Positions 26,611 to 35,919 of a stretch of 64,000 nucleotides of DNA are shown here, in pieces (positions within the stretch are counted from its first letter, which is position 1; each line of letters opens with the position of its first letter). The translations under genes were made by a program, and so were the position numbers. Below the pieces are notes generated by a model. The model searched no databases. It had not been told where the DNA came from and worked only from the letters and a program-made list of their open reading frames with translations. Source of the DNA: Flavobacteriia bacterium. GTDB taxonomy: Bacteria > Bacteroidota > Bacteroidia > Flavobacteriales_D > Crocinitomicaceae. The stretch lies in NCBI GenBank assembly GCA_016183815.1, contig JACPDW010000020.1, forward strand, positions 1 to 64,000, given 5' to 3'.

Positions 26611-28011
26611 ATGAAAAATTTTGATGTGTTGATTATTGGGTCTGGTCCAGGTGGGTACGTTGCAGCATTACGTTGTGCACAACTTGGTTTTAAAACAGCA
26701 ATTGTAGAAAAATACAACAACTTAGGAGGTACTTGCCTCAATGTAGGATGCATTCCGTCTAAAGCATTATTGGATTCTTCCGAACATTTTCATAACGCTA
26801 AACATTCGTTTGAAAAACATGGGATTGAATTTAGTGGGCTAAAAGCCAATATCAATCAAATGATTCAAAGAAAAGAAGAAGTGGTTTCTCAAACAAGTAA
26901 TGGGATAAAATTTCTAATGGATAAAAATAAAATCGAGGTTTTTCACGGTACAGCGTCTTTCATAAATAATGAAGAGGTCGAAGTGCTTAATGGTGAACAA
27001 AAAGAAATATTAAAAGGAAATAAAATTATTATTGCTACTGGGTCTAAACCAAACTTTTTTAAAGGAATGGAACCAGACAAAAAAAGAATTATCACTTCTA
27101 CTGAAGCTTTAAAGTTGTCTGAAATACCAAAAAAAATGTTAGTCATCGGTGGTGGAGTAATAGGATTGGAATTAGGTTCAGTATATGCACGTTTAGGAAC
27201 TGAAATATCCGTAGTGGAGTTCGCCGATAGTATTTGCCCTTCTTTGGACAAAACAATCAGTAAGGAGTTGACTAAAGTTCTAAAAAAAGAAGGTTTTCAA
27301 TTTTATTTTGAACATCAAGTCCAATCTGTAACTAACAAAGGTAAAAAAGTTGAACTAATTGCATTAAACAAAAAACAAGAAAAAGTCACTTTAGAAGCAG
27401 ATTATTGTTTAGTTGCCGTAGGAAGAAAACCTTATACAGAAAATTTAAAATTGGAAAACACTCAAGTTAAACTCAATCAAAAAGGACAAATTGAAGTGAA
27501 TGAAAATTTACAAACAGCAGTTCCAAATATTTTCGCTGTTGGCGATGTTGTAAGAGGAGCAATGTTAGCCCATAAGGCAGAAGAAGAAGGTGTATTTGTA
27601 GCAGAATTTATCGCTGGTCAAAAACCTCACTTAAATTATAATTTAATTCCTGGGGTAGTTTACACCTGGCCTGAAGCGGCTTCAGTTGGTGCTACTGAAG
27701 AGGAAATAATTCAATCAGGAACACCTTACAAGGTGGGTTCTTTTCCAATAAAAGCATTAGGTAGAGCAAGAGCAAGTATGGATATTTCGGGTTTAATTAA
27801 AATTATTGCTAATAAAGAAACCGATGAAGTTTTAGGTGTTCATATGATTGCACCTCGAGCAGCAGATTTAATTATGGAAGCTGTCGTTGCCATGGAATAC
27901 AAAGCTTCGTCTGAAGACATTGCTCGTATATGTCACCCTCATCCAACATACTCTGAGGCAGTAAAAGAAGCTGCTTTAGATTGTTACGACAATAAAGCAT
28001 TACATATATAA
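26611..28011 (+). CDS. lpdA: Dihydrolipoyl dehydrogenase
   Basis: The E3 flavoprotein that reoxidises dihydrolipoamide in pyruvate and 2-oxoglutarate dehydrogenase and glycine cleavage complexes. FAD motif GSGPGGYVAA (10-19), redox disulfide Cys42/Cys47 (GGTCLNVGC), NAD motif GGGVIGLELGSVYARLG (about 183-199) and C-terminal HPHPTYSEAVKEAA (catalytic His-Glu) are all visible. Length is 466. No E1/E2 genes are adjacent. Confidence 0.95.
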   Translation: MKNFDVLIIGSGPGGYVAALRCAQLGFKTAIVEKYNNLGGTCLNVGCIPSKALLDSSEHFHNAKHSFEKHGIEFSGLKANINQMIQRKEEVVSQTSNGIKFLMDKNKIEVFHGTASFINNEEVEVLNGEQKEILKGNKIIIATGSKPNFFKGMEPDKKRIITSTEALKLSEIPKKMLVIGGGVIGLELGSVYARLGTEISVVEFADSICPSLDKTISKELTKVLKKEGFQFYFEHQVQSVTNKGKKVELIALNKKQEKVTLEADYCLVAVGRKPYTENLKLENTQVKLNQKGQIEVNENLQTAVPNIFAVGDVVRGAMLAHKAEEEGVFVAEFIAGQKPHLNYNLIPGVVYTWPEAASVGATEEEIIQSGTPYKVGSFPIKALGRARASMDISGLIKIIANKETDEVLGVHMIAPRAADLIMEAVVAMEYKASSEDIARICHPHPTYSEAVKEAALDCYDNKALHI

Positions 28012-28138
28012 AATAAATTCTATTATATCCTTGTATTACAAACGATTTTTTTCTTTAATCGTTAATATAACTTAATTGATAATGTTTATACTTCTCATTA
28101 TCTAAAGGTTGAAGTAGTATAAAAATTCTTGCTTAAAT

Positions 28139-31100
28139 TTGATAGAGTTATTTTACCTCCAATTGAAAAAAGTAAGTCTTATTATATTATTATTTTTTAT
28201 ATTTTATGGACAAATATCCTTTGCATCAATTATAGATGTTACTAATTTACCCTACACTTTAGCCAATAAATTACTTATAAGTTTAGGCATCTTTTTTTCT
28301 TTTTCTGTTTTAATTTATTTTATTTTAAAAACACAATCCAATTACAATAAGGAATTAATAAAACAATTTCAAGTTTTTGATACCAATAAAATGGAAGAAC
28401 TGAGATTGTATATGCTTATTATTGGAATTTTAGCACCATTAAGTGAATTTTTTATTCAACTTTTTCATGTTAGACAAAATGATGAATTTGATTATAATTT
28501 AATAGTTGGATTCATTTTAATTTTACTTTATTTTATAAGTAAAAAAAATCCAAAACTTATAAAAATATCCTATTTGTTATTTCTTTTATACTTTTTTTTC
28601 TTTTTTGGATTTACTTCTTATAAACTATTTATTTATAACACAGAAATTATTTTATTTGCTGAATTTTTTCTTCTTATATTCTTTTCTTATTATATATTTT
28701 ACAAGCTAATACATTATTACTTGTTTATTTTATTAGTATTTGTATCTAATATATTATTAATTCTCAGCCCTTCACTAACTATTGAACACAAGGTAATTCT
28801 TGTTATTTTTTCGTACATTATTTTGGTTTTAAATCACCTTCGCCAAATAATATATTACAAACAACAAGAACATTTGTTTTTTATAAATAATGTAATAAAT
28901 TCAGGTATATCTTTGGTAATTGCATCCAATAAAGAAGGAAAAATTTCTTATGTTAGTGAGAATGTTAAAAACATATTAGGTTATTCTTCAAAAGAGTTAC
29001 TTGGAGATGGTTGGTGGAAAAAAACAATTGATGATAAAACAAATTTCGACAACAAGAAAAATGAATTGTTTGAAGAGGTTAAATTGCAGACTATCAATCA
29101 TAGATTAATTAAAACTAAAAATAATGAATATAGATGGTATCAATTTCATGATAAAAAATTTAACGACGATTTATATGTTGGAATTGGTCAAGATATTACT
29201 GAATTAAAAACTATTGCAATAGAAAAACAAAAAACGGAACAAAAAAATAAACAACAACAAGAAATCCTTCAAAAAGTCAATAAAATTCAATATCATGATT
29301 TTAAAGATTTTAGTGAGGACATCAATCAAATTATAAAAATAGTTTCAGATGGTATTTCATTAGATTTAATTAGTTTACTTGAATATAAAGAAGGCGAATT
29401 AGAAGTCATTTCTAATTATGAAAAAAATAAAGACAGTTTTTCAAGTGGTGAAACCTTTTCCCTTAACAAATATCCGATTTATAAAAATGCATTATTGTCT
29501 GGACAAAACATTATTGTTTCAGATACATTAAATAATGAATTGACAAAAGAATTTGTTGATGGATATATTAAAGAAAAAAACATTAAATCTTTAGCTGATA
29601 TTCCTATATTTATCGGAGGTAAATTAAATTTTATTATCAGTTGTGAACATATTCAAGACTATTATGACTGGGACGATAATGATGTTCAATTTATTAAAAA
29701 CATTGCTGAATTTTTGACTATTTTAATAGAAAATAGAAAAAGAAAAGAAGCAGAAATTAAAGTTTTAGAAAGCGAGAATATTTTCAGACAAATTAATGAA
29801 ACAATTGACAATGTGTTCTTTTTGTTTGACATTATCAATATAAAAGTTTTATATATCAGTCCTTCATGTAAAGATATTTTGGGTGTAGATCAACAAAATT
29901 TTTATGACAAATATGATTATTGGGATAAGTATATTTTACCCGAAGACAAGGAAAAAATAATTTCATGTCATGAGAAATTAGTTTTACAAGGATTTTATGA
30001 GGTTGATTATCGTATTAATAAAAATGGAGAAATTCGATGGATTAAAGAAAAATCGTATGGAATTCAAGACGATAAAGGTGTTTTTATAAAAAGTTCTGGT
30101 ATTTGTACTGATATCACTGAAGACAAACAAAAAGAAGAAGATTTAAAAAAATTATCTCTTATTGCAGAACGAACATCAAACGGAGTTTCTATTACAGACA
30201 AAGATGGAAGAGTATTATGGGTAAACCAAGGTTATTTAGATTTATTTGAGATTACACAAGAAGAAATTTTTGGTAAAATTCCAAGAGAATTATTCATCAA
30301 ACACAATGACGGTTTACTGAATAAAATCACAGAATTAAACGGAACAAATTATAAAATAGAGTTGGAAGTTACAACACATTTGAATAATCATATTTGGGTT
30401 GAAGTGAACAATACTATAATTACAAATTCAGAAGGTGAGTTTTTACAACAAATTGATGTGATTACAGACATTACAGAAAGAATTAAAACAAAACAAAAAT
30501 TAGAATCTCAATCCATAATTTTAGAAGAATATGCTAAAGATTTGGAATATCAAAACAAACTAAAAGAAAAATTAATTCATGCAGACCACATCAAGGAAGT
30601 AGTACACAACACTTTATTATTTATCAAAGAACAATATGATAACACAATTCTAGTAAGTATTCTTTTTCCAGACATTAACTATACTAGATACAACGGGTAT
30701 TATTATTACAAAAATGAATTTAAAGATGAATATTACTTTACTAATGAATTGCAATGCATTGAAAAATGTTTAAATGGTGAAATTTTTATTAAAGAAGATT
30801 TAAAAGAGTCAAATAGGAAATCTGCTTCTGATATAAAATATATAGAGAAAGGTATTCATTCTTATATTGTTTTTCCTATTCAAATTCAAAATGAATTTTT
30901 AGGTATTTTAATTTTGGCTTTTTCAGAAAAATTAAATTTAAATTTTAAACAAATAACTTATTTGAAAGAAACAACAACAGTTGTAGGAGTAACATTAAAT
31001 CAAATTCGTTTAAAAGATATTCTTCAAAGCAAAAACGAAGATATTCTCTCGAGTATTATATATGCTAAAAATATTCAAACATCATTATTTACGGATTTAA

Positions 31101-31801
31101 AAACATTCAGTCCAAATTTTCAAAATGTAAGTCTTTTTTATAGACCAAAAGACATTGTTTCTGGAGATTTTTATTGGGGAAAAGATACTGAGGAGTTCAG
31201 TTATTTAACTATGGGAGATTGTACTGGTCATGGAGTGCCTGGAGCATTTATTACATTATTAGGAATTAATTTTTTAGAACAGCTTATAGGTATTGAGAAA
31301 AAAACTGACCCTGCTGATATATTAACACAATTGGATAATAGATTAAGTTCTATTTTAAAAAACCACACTTCCTCAGAGGATAGTTTATACGAGGGAATGG
31401 AATTGGCTGTTTGTGTATATAATAAAAAAGAAAAAAGACTCTATTTTTCTGGAGCAGGATTAGGAATATTGTATTTTCATAACAATGAAGAAATTCACAT
31501 TAGAGGTATTAGAGGTGGTATTGGCGAACCAAAAGCAGATTCATTTAGTTATAATACTACAAGCATTCCAGTTAGCGGTTATGAGTACTTTTTCCTAGCA
31601 ACAGACGGTTATCAAGATCAATTAGGTGGCGAAAAAAACAAAAGATTTTCTAAAAATAGATTGATTTCACTTTTGAATGATATTAAATTTAAAGATGCTG
31701 AAGTTCAAGAAAAAATTTTATCTGACACAATGGATCAATATGTTGGTAATTATTGGCAACTTGACGATTTTACAGTGATTGGATTTAATATTCAATTTTA
31801 A
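28139..31801 (+). CDS. Membrane sensor PP2C phosphatase (7TM-PAS-GAF-PAS-PAS-GAF-SpoIIE), SiaA-like
   Basis: About 1220 residues. The start is TTG at 28139 or, more plausibly, TTG at 28163 giving MKKVSLIILLF with a signal-like helix. Order: several membrane helices (to about 240), PAS (about 255-350), GAF (about 385-535), PAS (about 560-660), PAS (about 675-790), GAF (about 820-960), then a SpoIIE/PP2C phosphatase with metal-binding aspartates in VSGDFYW (about 1006), GDCTGHG (about 1025), ATDGYQDQ (about 1155) and DDFTVIGF at the end. The next two genes are SiaB- and SiaC-like, so this is the input phosphatase of a partner-switch module. The signal it senses is unknown. Confidence 0.85.
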   Translation: MIELFYLQLKKVSLIILLFFIFYGQISFASIIDVTNLPYTLANKLLISLGIFFSFSVLIYFILKTQSNYNKELIKQFQVFDTNKMEELRLYMLIIGILAPLSEFFIQLFHVRQNDEFDYNLIVGFILILLYFISKKNPKLIKISYLLFLLYFFFFFGFTSYKLFIYNTEIILFAEFFLLIFFSYYIFYKLIHYYLFILLVFVSNILLILSPSLTIEHKVILVIFSYIILVLNHLRQIIYYKQQEHLFFINNVINSGISLVIASNKEGKISYVSENVKNILGYSSKELLGDGWWKKTIDDKTNFDNKKNELFEEVKLQTINHRLIKTKNNEYRWYQFHDKKFNDDLYVGIGQDITELKTIAIEKQKTEQKNKQQQEILQKVNKIQYHDFKDFSEDINQIIKIVSDGISLDLISLLEYKEGELEVISNYEKNKDSFSSGETFSLNKYPIYKNALLSGQNIIVSDTLNNELTKEFVDGYIKEKNIKSLADIPIFIGGKLNFIISCEHIQDYYDWDDNDVQFIKNIAEFLTILIENRKRKEAEIKVLESENIFRQINETIDNVFFLFDIINIKVLYISPSCKDILGVDQQNFYDKYDYWDKYILPEDKEKIISCHEKLVLQGFYEVDYRINKNGEIRWIKEKSYGIQDDKGVFIKSSGICTDITEDKQKEEDLKKLSLIAERTSNGVSITDKDGRVLWVNQGYLDLFEITQEEIFGKIPRELFIKHNDGLLNKITELNGTNYKIELEVTTHLNNHIWVEVNNTIITNSEGEFLQQIDVITDITERIKTKQKLESQSIILEEYAKDLEYQNKLKEKLIHADHIKEVVHNTLLFIKEQYDNTILVSILFPDINYTRYNGYYYYKNEFKDEYYFTNELQCIEKCLNGEIFIKEDLKESNRKSASDIKYIEKGIHSYIVFPIQIQNEFLGILILAFSEKLNLNFKQITYLKETTTVVGVTLNQIRLKDILQSKNEDILSSIIYAKNIQTSLFTDLKTFSPNFQNVSLFYRPKDIVSGDFYWGKDTEEFSYLTMGDCTGHGVPGAFITLLGINFLEQLIGIEKKTDPADILTQLDNRLSSILKNHTSSEDSLYEGMELAVCVYNKKEKRLYFSGAGLGILYFHNNEEIHIRGIRGGIGEPKADSFSYNTTSIPVSGYEYFFLATDGYQDQLGGEKNKRFSKNRLISLLNDIKFKDAEVQEKILSDTMDQYVGNYWQLDDFTVIGFNIQF

Positions 31802-31865
31802 TAAAATATAATTTTATTAAGCGATTATAACTTTTTTAAATTATTTTCGTAGAACGTATTATAAT

Positions 31866-31873
31866 TAATTTTG
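31866..31873 (+). promoter_or_regulatory. Possible -7 box for the siaB-siaC pair
   Basis: TAATTTTG lies 44 bp before the siaB-like ATG. It suggests the pair can be transcribed independently of the phosphatase gene. The -33 site is only a partial match. Confidence 0.3.
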
Positions 31874-31917
31874 ATTTTCTACAAAAAAACAATAACTTTA
31901 ATGCAAATAATGAATCA

Positions 31918-32460
31918 ATGATTGCCAACCAATCTTTTAATGGTTTACTAGAAAATTTGTCTAATAATACAAATATAACTGATTTTTTATTTGTTTACTA
32001 TGGAAAAATGAATCAGGATTTAATTGTTTCTGCTATACACATGCTTGAAAACAAATTGATTATAGAAAACTTTGCAAAAACTCTAATTTCTAAAGCAAAA
32101 ATTATCTCTATTGAAATGTTACAAAATATTGTAAAACATCAACAAGTACATCCTGAAATTTTTCCTTATTTTATTGTAGGAATAGATAAAAATTCTTTGG
32201 TTTTCTTTTCAGGGAATGTAGTTAACACTTTGGATAAAGAGGTAATATGCAAAAATATGGATAAATTAAAACTTTTAAAAAATAGTAATATAAAAGAAAA
32301 TTACAAATATGCTTTAAAAAACACCACAATAAGCTCAGAAGGTAACGCAGGGATTGGACTACTTGACATCGTTTATCGTTCTGGTAATCAAGTGAATTAT
32401 CATTTTGACGAATTCAATAATCAAATTTATACGTTTAATCTTCAAGTCTTATTAAATTAA
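31918..32460 (+). CDS. SiaB-family (DUF6272) protein kinase-like protein
   Basis: A 180-residue protein matching the SiaB/DUF6272 type: an HPK-like fold with the segment SIEMLQNIVKHQQ (about residues 63-75) in the N-box position and SSEGNAGIGLLDIVYRSG (about 141-158) resembling the G-box ATP lid. In Pseudomonas aeruginosa SiaB phosphorylates SiaC, opposing the phosphatase SiaA. The gene lies between the SpoIIE phosphatase and the SiaC homologue, exactly as expected for that circuit. Confidence 0.78.
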   Translation: MIANQSFNGLLENLSNNTNITDFLFVYYGKMNQDLIVSAIHMLENKLIIENFAKTLISKAKIISIEMLQNIVKHQQVHPEIFPYFIVGIDKNSLVFFSGNVVNTLDKEVICKNMDKLKLLKNSNIKENYKYALKNTTISSEGNAGIGLLDIVYRSGNQVNYHFDEFNNQIYTFNLQVLLN

Positions 32461-32464
32461 TACA

Positions 32465-32833
32465 ATGCTGATACAATCTACACCAAAAACACCTTTTGTT
32501 CATTTTGATTTTCAAAATAAAACTTTTGTTATAAAAGGTATTTCTTGCCCAGAAAACCCAATGCAATTTTACACACCCATTTTTGAAGAATTAAAAAAAT
32601 ATCTTGTTTCTAGTACTGAATTAGAAATTGTAATGCAATTAGATTATTTTAATACAGGTTCTTCAAAATGCCTTTTAAATCTTTTTCAAATAATCTCCGA
32701 TAATGCTACTGAATTAAAAGGGTTTGTTGTTCATTGGATAACTGAAGAGGGAGATGATGAATTAAGAGAAGCAGGTAAGATTTTTGAAGAAATGTCAGGT
32801 CTTTCTTTTTTTTATGAAGATTCTAAAGAATAA
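32465..32833 (+). CDS. SiaC-family (DUF1987) regulatory phosphoprotein
   Basis: A 122-residue anti-sigma-antagonist-like protein of the SiaC family. The TPKTPFVHFDF start and LDYFNTGSSKCLLNLF are diagnostic. The conserved phosphorylated threonine corresponds to Thr64 in YFNTGSSK. In P. aeruginosa unphosphorylated SiaC activates the diguanylate cyclase SiaD. No cyclase gene is next to it here, so its effector must be elsewhere or different. It starts 4 bp after the SiaB-like stop. Confidence 0.82.
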   Translation: MLIQSTPKTPFVHFDFQNKTFVIKGISCPENPMQFYTPIFEELKKYLVSSTELEIVMQLDYFNTGSSKCLLNLFQIISDNATELKGFVVHWITEEGDDELREAGKIFEEMSGLSFFYEDSKE

Positions 32834-32858
32834 AAAAAAACCTGAATAATTTATAAGT

Positions 32859-33401
32859 CTAATCAATACCTTTTTCAGGATATTTTCCTTTAAATTGTTT
32901 TAAAATATTTTTAATTGAAATTATATCCATATCAATATTTCCTGTTGGTTCAAACAATGAGTGAAATCCTCCAATTTTCTTTTCATAATCCATGTAGGCA
33001 ATATAAATAGGCACTTTTGCTTTTAAGGCGATGTAATAAAATCCTTTTTTCCAATTTGGATTATACCCCCTAGTTCCTTCAGGTGTAAAAACCATATACA
33101 TTGTTTCATTATTATTAAAATACCATACAGCTTGCTCTGTAAATTTGTTATTAGATTTTCTATCTATAGGAACTCCTCCCATCGCTTTTAAAATCCAACC
33201 AAATGGTGGAATAAACATTTCTTTTTTTATTAAAAATCTTCCTTTTATTCCATAAGTCATAAAGGCCAATTTTCCAATTACAAAATCCCAATTTGAAGTA
33301 TGAGGACCAACAACAACAACCGCTTTTTTGACACCATTAGGAGTATGTTCATCTATTTTCCACCCCATCAGTTTTAATAAAAAACGAATAAACCCTATCA
33401 T
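32859..33401 (-). CDS. 1-acyl-glycerol-3-phosphate acyltransferase-like (PlsC fold)
   Basis: 180 residues with the acyltransferase block HTSNWD (HX4D catalytic motif, about residues 33-38), GGVPIDRK (block II) and FTPEGTRG (block III, substrate phosphate binding). It is shorter than classical PlsC and lacks an obvious membrane anchor beyond the N-terminal helix. It resembles small Bacteroidota glycerol/ornithine-lipid acyltransferases. The acceptor is uncertain. It converges on the siaC-like gene. Confidence 0.82.
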   Translation of the reverse strand: MIGFIRFLLKLMGWKIDEHTPNGVKKAVVVVGPHTSNWDFVIGKLAFMTYGIKGRFLIKKEMFIPPFGWILKAMGGVPIDRKSNNKFTEQAVWYFNNNETMYMVFTPEGTRGYNPNWKKGFYYIALKAKVPIYIAYMDYEKKIGGFHSLFEPTGNIDMDIISIKNILKQFKGKYPEKGID

Positions 33402-33501
33402 ATTGCAAACCTAAGAAAAATTTTATTATTTTTGAATAAAGAATTAATATTTCAGTTTATTTCTTGTATTTACTTTATTTTTAACTTTACGTTTTGATAA
33501 A

Positions 33502-34854
33502 TTGAAAAAATTTACTTTTATATCGAAGTTTTTGCCACTATTGTCTGCCTTAATTTTATTATGGGTGGGCATTTTGTCTTTTGCTGGAATTCATAATTCG
33601 GTAAACAATTCCCACTCATATTATATCCCTTCAAATTCAAACTTCGAATTCAAACTTCACTTAAAAGATTTTCTTAAAAACGCTTTGTACAGTATGGTTT
33701 TTGAATCTAAAGATCAAGAATTAATAGATAAATTTCACTTTTTTATCAAAAGTCAAAAAAAAGACCAATTAATTGATGAATTAGGGATTGATTATTTTTC
33801 TGAATTAGTAATTTTCGGAGTAAAAATGGAAAATCAGCAAGTAATAGTTTTCTCATTTTTGCTTTCAAATAAAAATATATTTGAAAAACAATTCTCTAAT
33901 TATTTTAATAATAAGTTTGTACATTATTCTACTGAAAATATTGGATTTATTGCTTTTTCTACTTCAAATAAAGTCTCAAATTCTGCATTAAAAAATTATC
34001 TAAAATCATTAAAGAAAAGTAAAACCAATATTTCAAAAAGTAATAATGATAAATTATTGCTAAATTTTAATATGAATAATAGTACACTCAATAACGACTA
34101 TTTTATTAAAAAAGGAAACATTTATTCTACTTTTAGTGAAAATTCATTGGAATTTAGAGGAAAAATATATTTAAAAAACTCTTTTGTTAGACCAAGAAAA
34201 TGGACTTTAAAACAAGAGTATGAACTCCACCCTTTTAAGGTTGAAAACTTTTTATTGGATAAGCCTATGAAAGATACTATTCAACAATTTTTAAATAAAT
34301 CTGGTTTATATACTCCACCAATTACGGGTTTTACTTTTAATTATTATGGTCTGGACATTCAAGATCATGAAAGTGGATTAGTTTTCACCCCAAAATTTGA
34401 CATGATTTTACATTTTGACATTGAAATTGAAAAAAGTCAATTATATTTCGATTCAGAAAAATTAAGAAGGATGGGCTTTTCTTATGACGGAAATAAATTA
34501 ATCGCTGGAGATATACTTTATACCGTTGAAAAACTTGATGAAAAAACACTATTTATTGGTTTTAATAGAAATATTGTTGTCATAAGAGAAAATTATAATC
34601 TATTAAAAATAAGTGGAAATCCTGCTAAATTGACGGACATAAATGGAGGCGGTTTTATTCAATCAATGATTAATATTGTCCCTGAATATAAAGCATCTAA
34701 AACACTTTTTAATTCTATGAATCGATGTGAATTAAGAATAACTCCAAAAAATAATCATTTGTTGTTTGTAAGAGGAAATATTGAATTCTTTGAACAAAAA
34801 TATTTATACAATGAAATGTTAAGATTTTATTTAACTATCAATGGTATTTACTAA
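33502..34854 (+). CDS. Membrane-anchored protein of unknown function
   Basis: 450 residues starting at TTG (33502; MKKFTFISKFL) with one N-terminal transmembrane helix (about 10-32; LPLLSALILLWVGILSFAGI). The rest is extracytoplasmic, Asn/Lys/Phe-rich beta-type sequence without cysteine-rich or catalytic motifs that I recognise. A conserved-family hypothetical of Bacteroidota is likely. It sits 23 bp before folA on the same strand and may be co-transcribed, which does not suggest a function. Confidence 0.65.
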   Translation: MKKFTFISKFLPLLSALILLWVGILSFAGIHNSVNNSHSYYIPSNSNFEFKLHLKDFLKNALYSMVFESKDQELIDKFHFFIKSQKKDQLIDELGIDYFSELVIFGVKMENQQVIVFSFLLSNKNIFEKQFSNYFNNKFVHYSTENIGFIAFSTSNKVSNSALKNYLKSLKKSKTNISKSNNDKLLLNFNMNNSTLNNDYFIKKGNIYSTFSENSLEFRGKIYLKNSFVRPRKWTLKQEYELHPFKVENFLLDKPMKDTIQQFLNKSGLYTPPITGFTFNYYGLDIQDHESGLVFTPKFDMILHFDIEIEKSQLYFDSEKLRRMGFSYDGNKLIAGDILYTVEKLDEKTLFIGFNRNIVVIRENYNLLKISGNPAKLTDINGGGFIQSMINIVPEYKASKTLFNSMNRCELRITPKNNHLLFVRGNIEFFEQKYLYNEMLRFYLTINGIY

Positions 34855-34877
34855 ATAATTACTCACTTTTAAACTAG

Positions 34878-35393
34878 ATGAAAATAAAAATAATTACTGC
34901 AATTGATTTGAATTCTGGTATTGGCAAAAACAATGATTTACCATGGAATTTGCCCGCTGATATGCAATTTTTTAAGGAACAAACCCAAAATCAAATTGTT
35001 GTAATGGGTAGAAAAAATTATGACTCCTTACCTAATAATTATAAACCTTTACCCAATAGAATCAATGTCGTTTTAACAAGAAATAAAAATTTTCATGCGG
35101 AAAATGTATTGATATTCAACGATTTTGATAAAGCAATTTCTTCTATTAAAAATGAGTATAAAAATCAAAATAAAGATATTTTTATCATTGGCGGTGCTCA
35201 ACTATATCAAGAGGCTTTAAATTCCAAAATTGTAGATGAAATGTATATTACCCTAATCCAACATCAGTTTGAAGTGGACACTTTTTTCCCAACTTTTAAT
35301 GAATCAGATTGGAAAGTAGAAGTGATGAAAACTTATTTAGTTGATCAAAAAAATAAATACCCGTTTGTCATTAAAAAATACACCAAAAAATGA
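34878..35393 (+). CDS. folA: Dihydrofolate reductase
   Basis: NADPH-dependent reduction of dihydrofolate. The N-terminus IKIITAIDLNSGIGKNNDLP leads into WNLPADMQFFKEQT (substrate-binding Asp), VVMGRKNYDSLP is the NADPH loop and FIIGGAQLYQEAL is the second nucleotide motif. 171 residues is typical. It overlaps the DinB-family gene by 4 bp (ATGA). Confidence 0.95.
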   Translation: MKIKIITAIDLNSGIGKNNDLPWNLPADMQFFKEQTQNQIVVMGRKNYDSLPNNYKPLPNRINVVLTRNKNFHAENVLIFNDFDKAISSIKNEYKNQNKDIFIIGGAQLYQEALNSKIVDEMYITLIQHQFEVDTFFPTFNESDWKVEVMKTYLVDQKNKYPFVIKKYTKK

Positions 35394-35908
35394 TTAATAA
35401 ACCTGAATTATCTTCTCTTCCATATTATTATCAATATTATGTCAATTTAATAACTGAAAATGATTTGTTTGAAGCTTTTGAAAACAACAAAAAAGAATTT
35501 ATACAATTTATAAGCTCGATTGAAAAGGATAAATTAGATTTTAGTTATGAAATGAATAAATGGACTGTAAGAGAAGTTATTAGACACATTTTAGATACTG
35601 AAAGAATTTTTCAATATCGTGCTTTTCGTTTTTCAAGGTTTGATTTTACACCTTTATCTGGCTTTGATGAAAATAAATATATTTCAAAGACCACTCATCT
35701 TATACTAAATAAAGAGGAATTAATTGAGGAATTTTCTTTGATAAGACAAAACACTATAGCTTTGTATCGACAAATGAACAATGATATGCTTGATTTTTTA
35801 GGTGAAGCCAATAAACAACAAAGTAACGCAAGAGGTCTTGGATTTTTTATAGTCGGTCATCAAAAACATCATACTAAAATAATTAAAGAACGATATTTTC
35901 TAAACTAA
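35390..35908 (+). CDS. DinB-family protein
   Basis: A 172-residue four-helix DinB/YfiT-like protein. MNKWTVREVIRHILDTER holds the first metal histidine of the family, and VGHQKHHTKIIKERY gives the others (HX3H type). Such proteins bind a divalent metal and many act as thiol-dependent transferases; the substrate is unknown. It is translationally coupled to folA. Confidence 0.82.
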   Translation: MINKPELSSLPYYYQYYVNLITENDLFEAFENNKKEFIQFISSIEKDKLDFSYEMNKWTVREVIRHILDTERIFQYRAFRFSRFDFTPLSGFDENKYISKTTHLILNKEELIEEFSLIRQNTIALYRQMNNDMLDFLGEANKQQSNARGLGFFIVGHQKHHTKIIKERYFLN

Positions 35909-35919
35909 ATTAAAAAATC

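Noticed and set aside
32836-32890. Terminator between the siaC-like gene and the acyltransferase gene
   Set aside because: CCTGAA and TTCAGG can pair, but the loop is nearly 30 nt long and one arm lies in the acyltransferase coding region. Support is too weak.
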